Shown piece after piece: positions 5,439 to 5,792 of a stretch of DNA of 5,792 nucleotides. Position 1 is the stretch's first letter; the number at the start of each line of letters is the position of its first letter. The notes below the pieces were generated by a model. The model worked only from the letters and a program-made list of their open reading frames with translations. It was not told where the DNA came from and made no database searches. The translations under genes and the position numbers were made by a program. This DNA comes from an uncultured Mycoplasmatota bacterium (GTDB lineage: Bacteria > Bacillota_I > Bacilli_A > RF39 > UBA660), in NCBI GenBank assembly GCA_900553395.1, contig USDJ01000018.1, forward strand, positions 1-5,792. Direction: 5' to 3'.

Positions 5439-5440
5439 AA
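5411..5440. mobile_element. Inferred left attachment junction (attL) of an integrative element in dacF
   Basis: DacF similarity breaks off within or just after the codons for NTNK (ending at 5426), and unrelated sequence begins. The first two residues after it (Val-Val) could still be host. The crossover therefore lies roughly between 5420 and 5435. A small dyad, TACA (5417-5420) and TGTA (5431-5434), spans the spot, centred at 5425/5426, but may be chance. Serine integrases need only a two-base shared core, so no long repeat is expected. The matching attR and the rest of dacF are outside the window. Confidence 0.65.
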
Positions 5441-5443
5441 ATG

Positions 5444-5473
5444 CTATAGTGAAAAATTACTATAGTTTTTTTT
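5444..5473 (+). terminator. Terminator just inside the element end
   Basis: CTATAGT (5444-5450) and ACTATAG (5459-5465) form a perfect seven-pair stem with an eight-base loop, followed by eight T's. It lies six bases after the dacF stop and would end dacF transcription before the element's own promoter. Confidence 0.65.
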
Positions 5474-5545
5474 ATTTATAAATAAGGGTTTTATTAAAAA
5501 CTAACATACAAAATAAATTTGTTTGTAAGTGAATATTACTATAGT
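5456..5545 (+). repeat. Direct repeat ATTACTATAGT, two copies
   Basis: The 11-base sequence occurs exactly at 5456-5466 and 5535-5545. Its core ACTATAGT is palindromic, and a further half copy (CTATAGT) is at 5444-5450. Such spaced copies near the element end could be binding sites for the integrase, an excision factor or a repressor. Confidence 0.5.
5501..5529. repeat. Imperfect inverted repeat inside the element end
   Basis: CTAACATACAAA (5501-5512) and TTTGTTTGTAAG (5518-5529) match as an inverted repeat at 10 of 12 positions around a five-base centre. No U-tract follows, so a protein-binding site is likelier than a terminator. Confidence 0.4.
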
Positions 5546-5547
5546 AC

Positions 5548-5579
5548 TTTGGAATATTTGGAAAGTGTAATCGTATAAT
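5548..5579 (+). promoter_or_regulatory. Promoter for the small ORF and recombinase, with TTTGGAA direct repeats
   Basis: A perfect TATAAT (5574-5579) lies 34 bases before the small ORF. The best -35 is TTGGAA (5549-5554) with a 19-base spacer, slightly long. It lies within two direct copies of TTTGGAA (5548-5554 and 5557-5563), which may be an operator. Start expected near 5586. Confidence 0.5.
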
Positions 5580-5613
5580 TAGATAAATGAGTTAGAAAAA
5601 AGGGGGCTAGGTA

Positions 5614-5727
5614 ATGACTTGTTTATCTAAAAGCATTAGTTTAGAGATTATGAAATTTTTCTTAAATACTAGTGTTCCAAAAATTTTAGGCGAGAGGAAA
5701 GGCATTTCTTCTATAGGTAAGGAGTGA
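5614..5727 (+). CDS. Small ORF (37 residues) directly upstream of the serine recombinase
   Basis: ATG with a strong AGGGGG ribosome site (5601-5606), then 37 codons to TGA. The core of the peptide is EIMKFFLNTSVPKILGERKG (residues 11-30), an amphipathic helix-like stretch with a basic end. Short ORFs with a similar FF-x-x-TS-x-P-x-IL pattern seem to me to occur before serine recombinases of Firmicutes elements, but this is memory and unverified. The recombinase ribosome site AAGGAG (5719-5724) lies in its last codons and its stop is nine bases before the recombinase GTG, so the two are likely translationally coupled. It could be a recombination directionality or regulatory peptide, or simply a leader peptide. 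Confidence 0.65.
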   Translation: MTCLSKSISLEIMKFFLNTSVPKILGERKGISSIGKE

Positions 5728-5736
5728 TAAAAACTC

Positions 5737-5792
5737 GTGCAGACAGCAATTTATTGCAGGGTATCTACTGAAGAACAAGCTACTGAAGGATT
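5737..5792 (+). CDS. Serine site-specific recombinase, N-terminus only (runs off the window)
   Basis: Eighteen codons are visible, starting with GTG and reading QTAIYCRVSTEEQATEG after the initiator. YCRVSTEEQ is the signature of the resolvase/invertase catalytic domain, with Ser10 as the nucleophile and Arg8 nearby. The frame is closed by TAA at 5728-5730, so GTG 5737 is the only possible start in view. AAGGAG ends 12 bases upstream, a rather wide spacing. Because it lies next to a broken dacF, a large serine integrase (phage or ICE type) is more likely than a small resolvase, but the C-terminal part that would prove this is outside the window. Confidence 0.88.
   Translation, partial: MQTAIYCRVSTEEQATEG

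Noticed and set aside
1..5792. CRISPR array, rRNA or use of TGA as tryptophan
   Set aside because: No regularly spaced repeats or rRNA-like sequence; Trp is coded by TGG in the conserved genes and TGA ends the small ORF.

Overview
The window comes from a low-GC Gram-positive bacterium (Bacillota). It is very AT-rich, has strong GGAGG-type ribosome binding sites, sigma-A-like promoters and U-tailed hairpin terminators, and its gene set (SpoVS, SufU, SufB, a DacF-type carboxypeptidase) is typical of that group. Tryptophans are read as TGG and TGA is not used as a sense codon in the genes read here, so the standard bacterial code fits rather than the Mycoplasma code. A gut Bacilli/Erysipelotrichia-like or clostridial lineage is plausible, but the sequence does not settle this.

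Left part (minus strand, positions 1-1206): a tRNA-Gly(UCC) with a consensus promoter, a glycerophosphodiester phosphodiesterase gene, and spoVS with its own terminator. Middle part (plus strand, 1274-3629): a promoter divergent from spoVS drives sufU (zinc-type Fe-S sulfur acceptor), an unrecognised 160-residue protein, and sufB (scaffold subunit). A weak terminator and a possible new promoter lie between the last two. The partners SufS, SufC and SufD are not in the window. Next come two single-gene units, each with its own promoter and terminator: a short tail-less single-stranded DNA-binding protein (3790-4125) and a stand-alone CinA C-terminal/PncC-like nicotinamide-nucleotide amidase (4228-4707).

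Right part (4788-5792) holds the most notable event. A dacF-like D-Ala-D-Ala carboxypeptidase gene has an intact signal peptide, SxxK and SxN motifs, but stops just before the region where the KTG motif should be. Non-coding DNA follows directly, with a terminator, several short repeats and a promoter. After it come a 37-residue ORF and, 9 bases after that ORF's stop, the start of a serine recombinase (catalytic Ser in YCRVST). The simplest reading is the left end of an integrated mobile element (prophage, ICE or other integrative element) whose serine integrase used the dacF gene as its attachment site. The element runs off the right edge, and the rest of dacF should lie beyond its far end.
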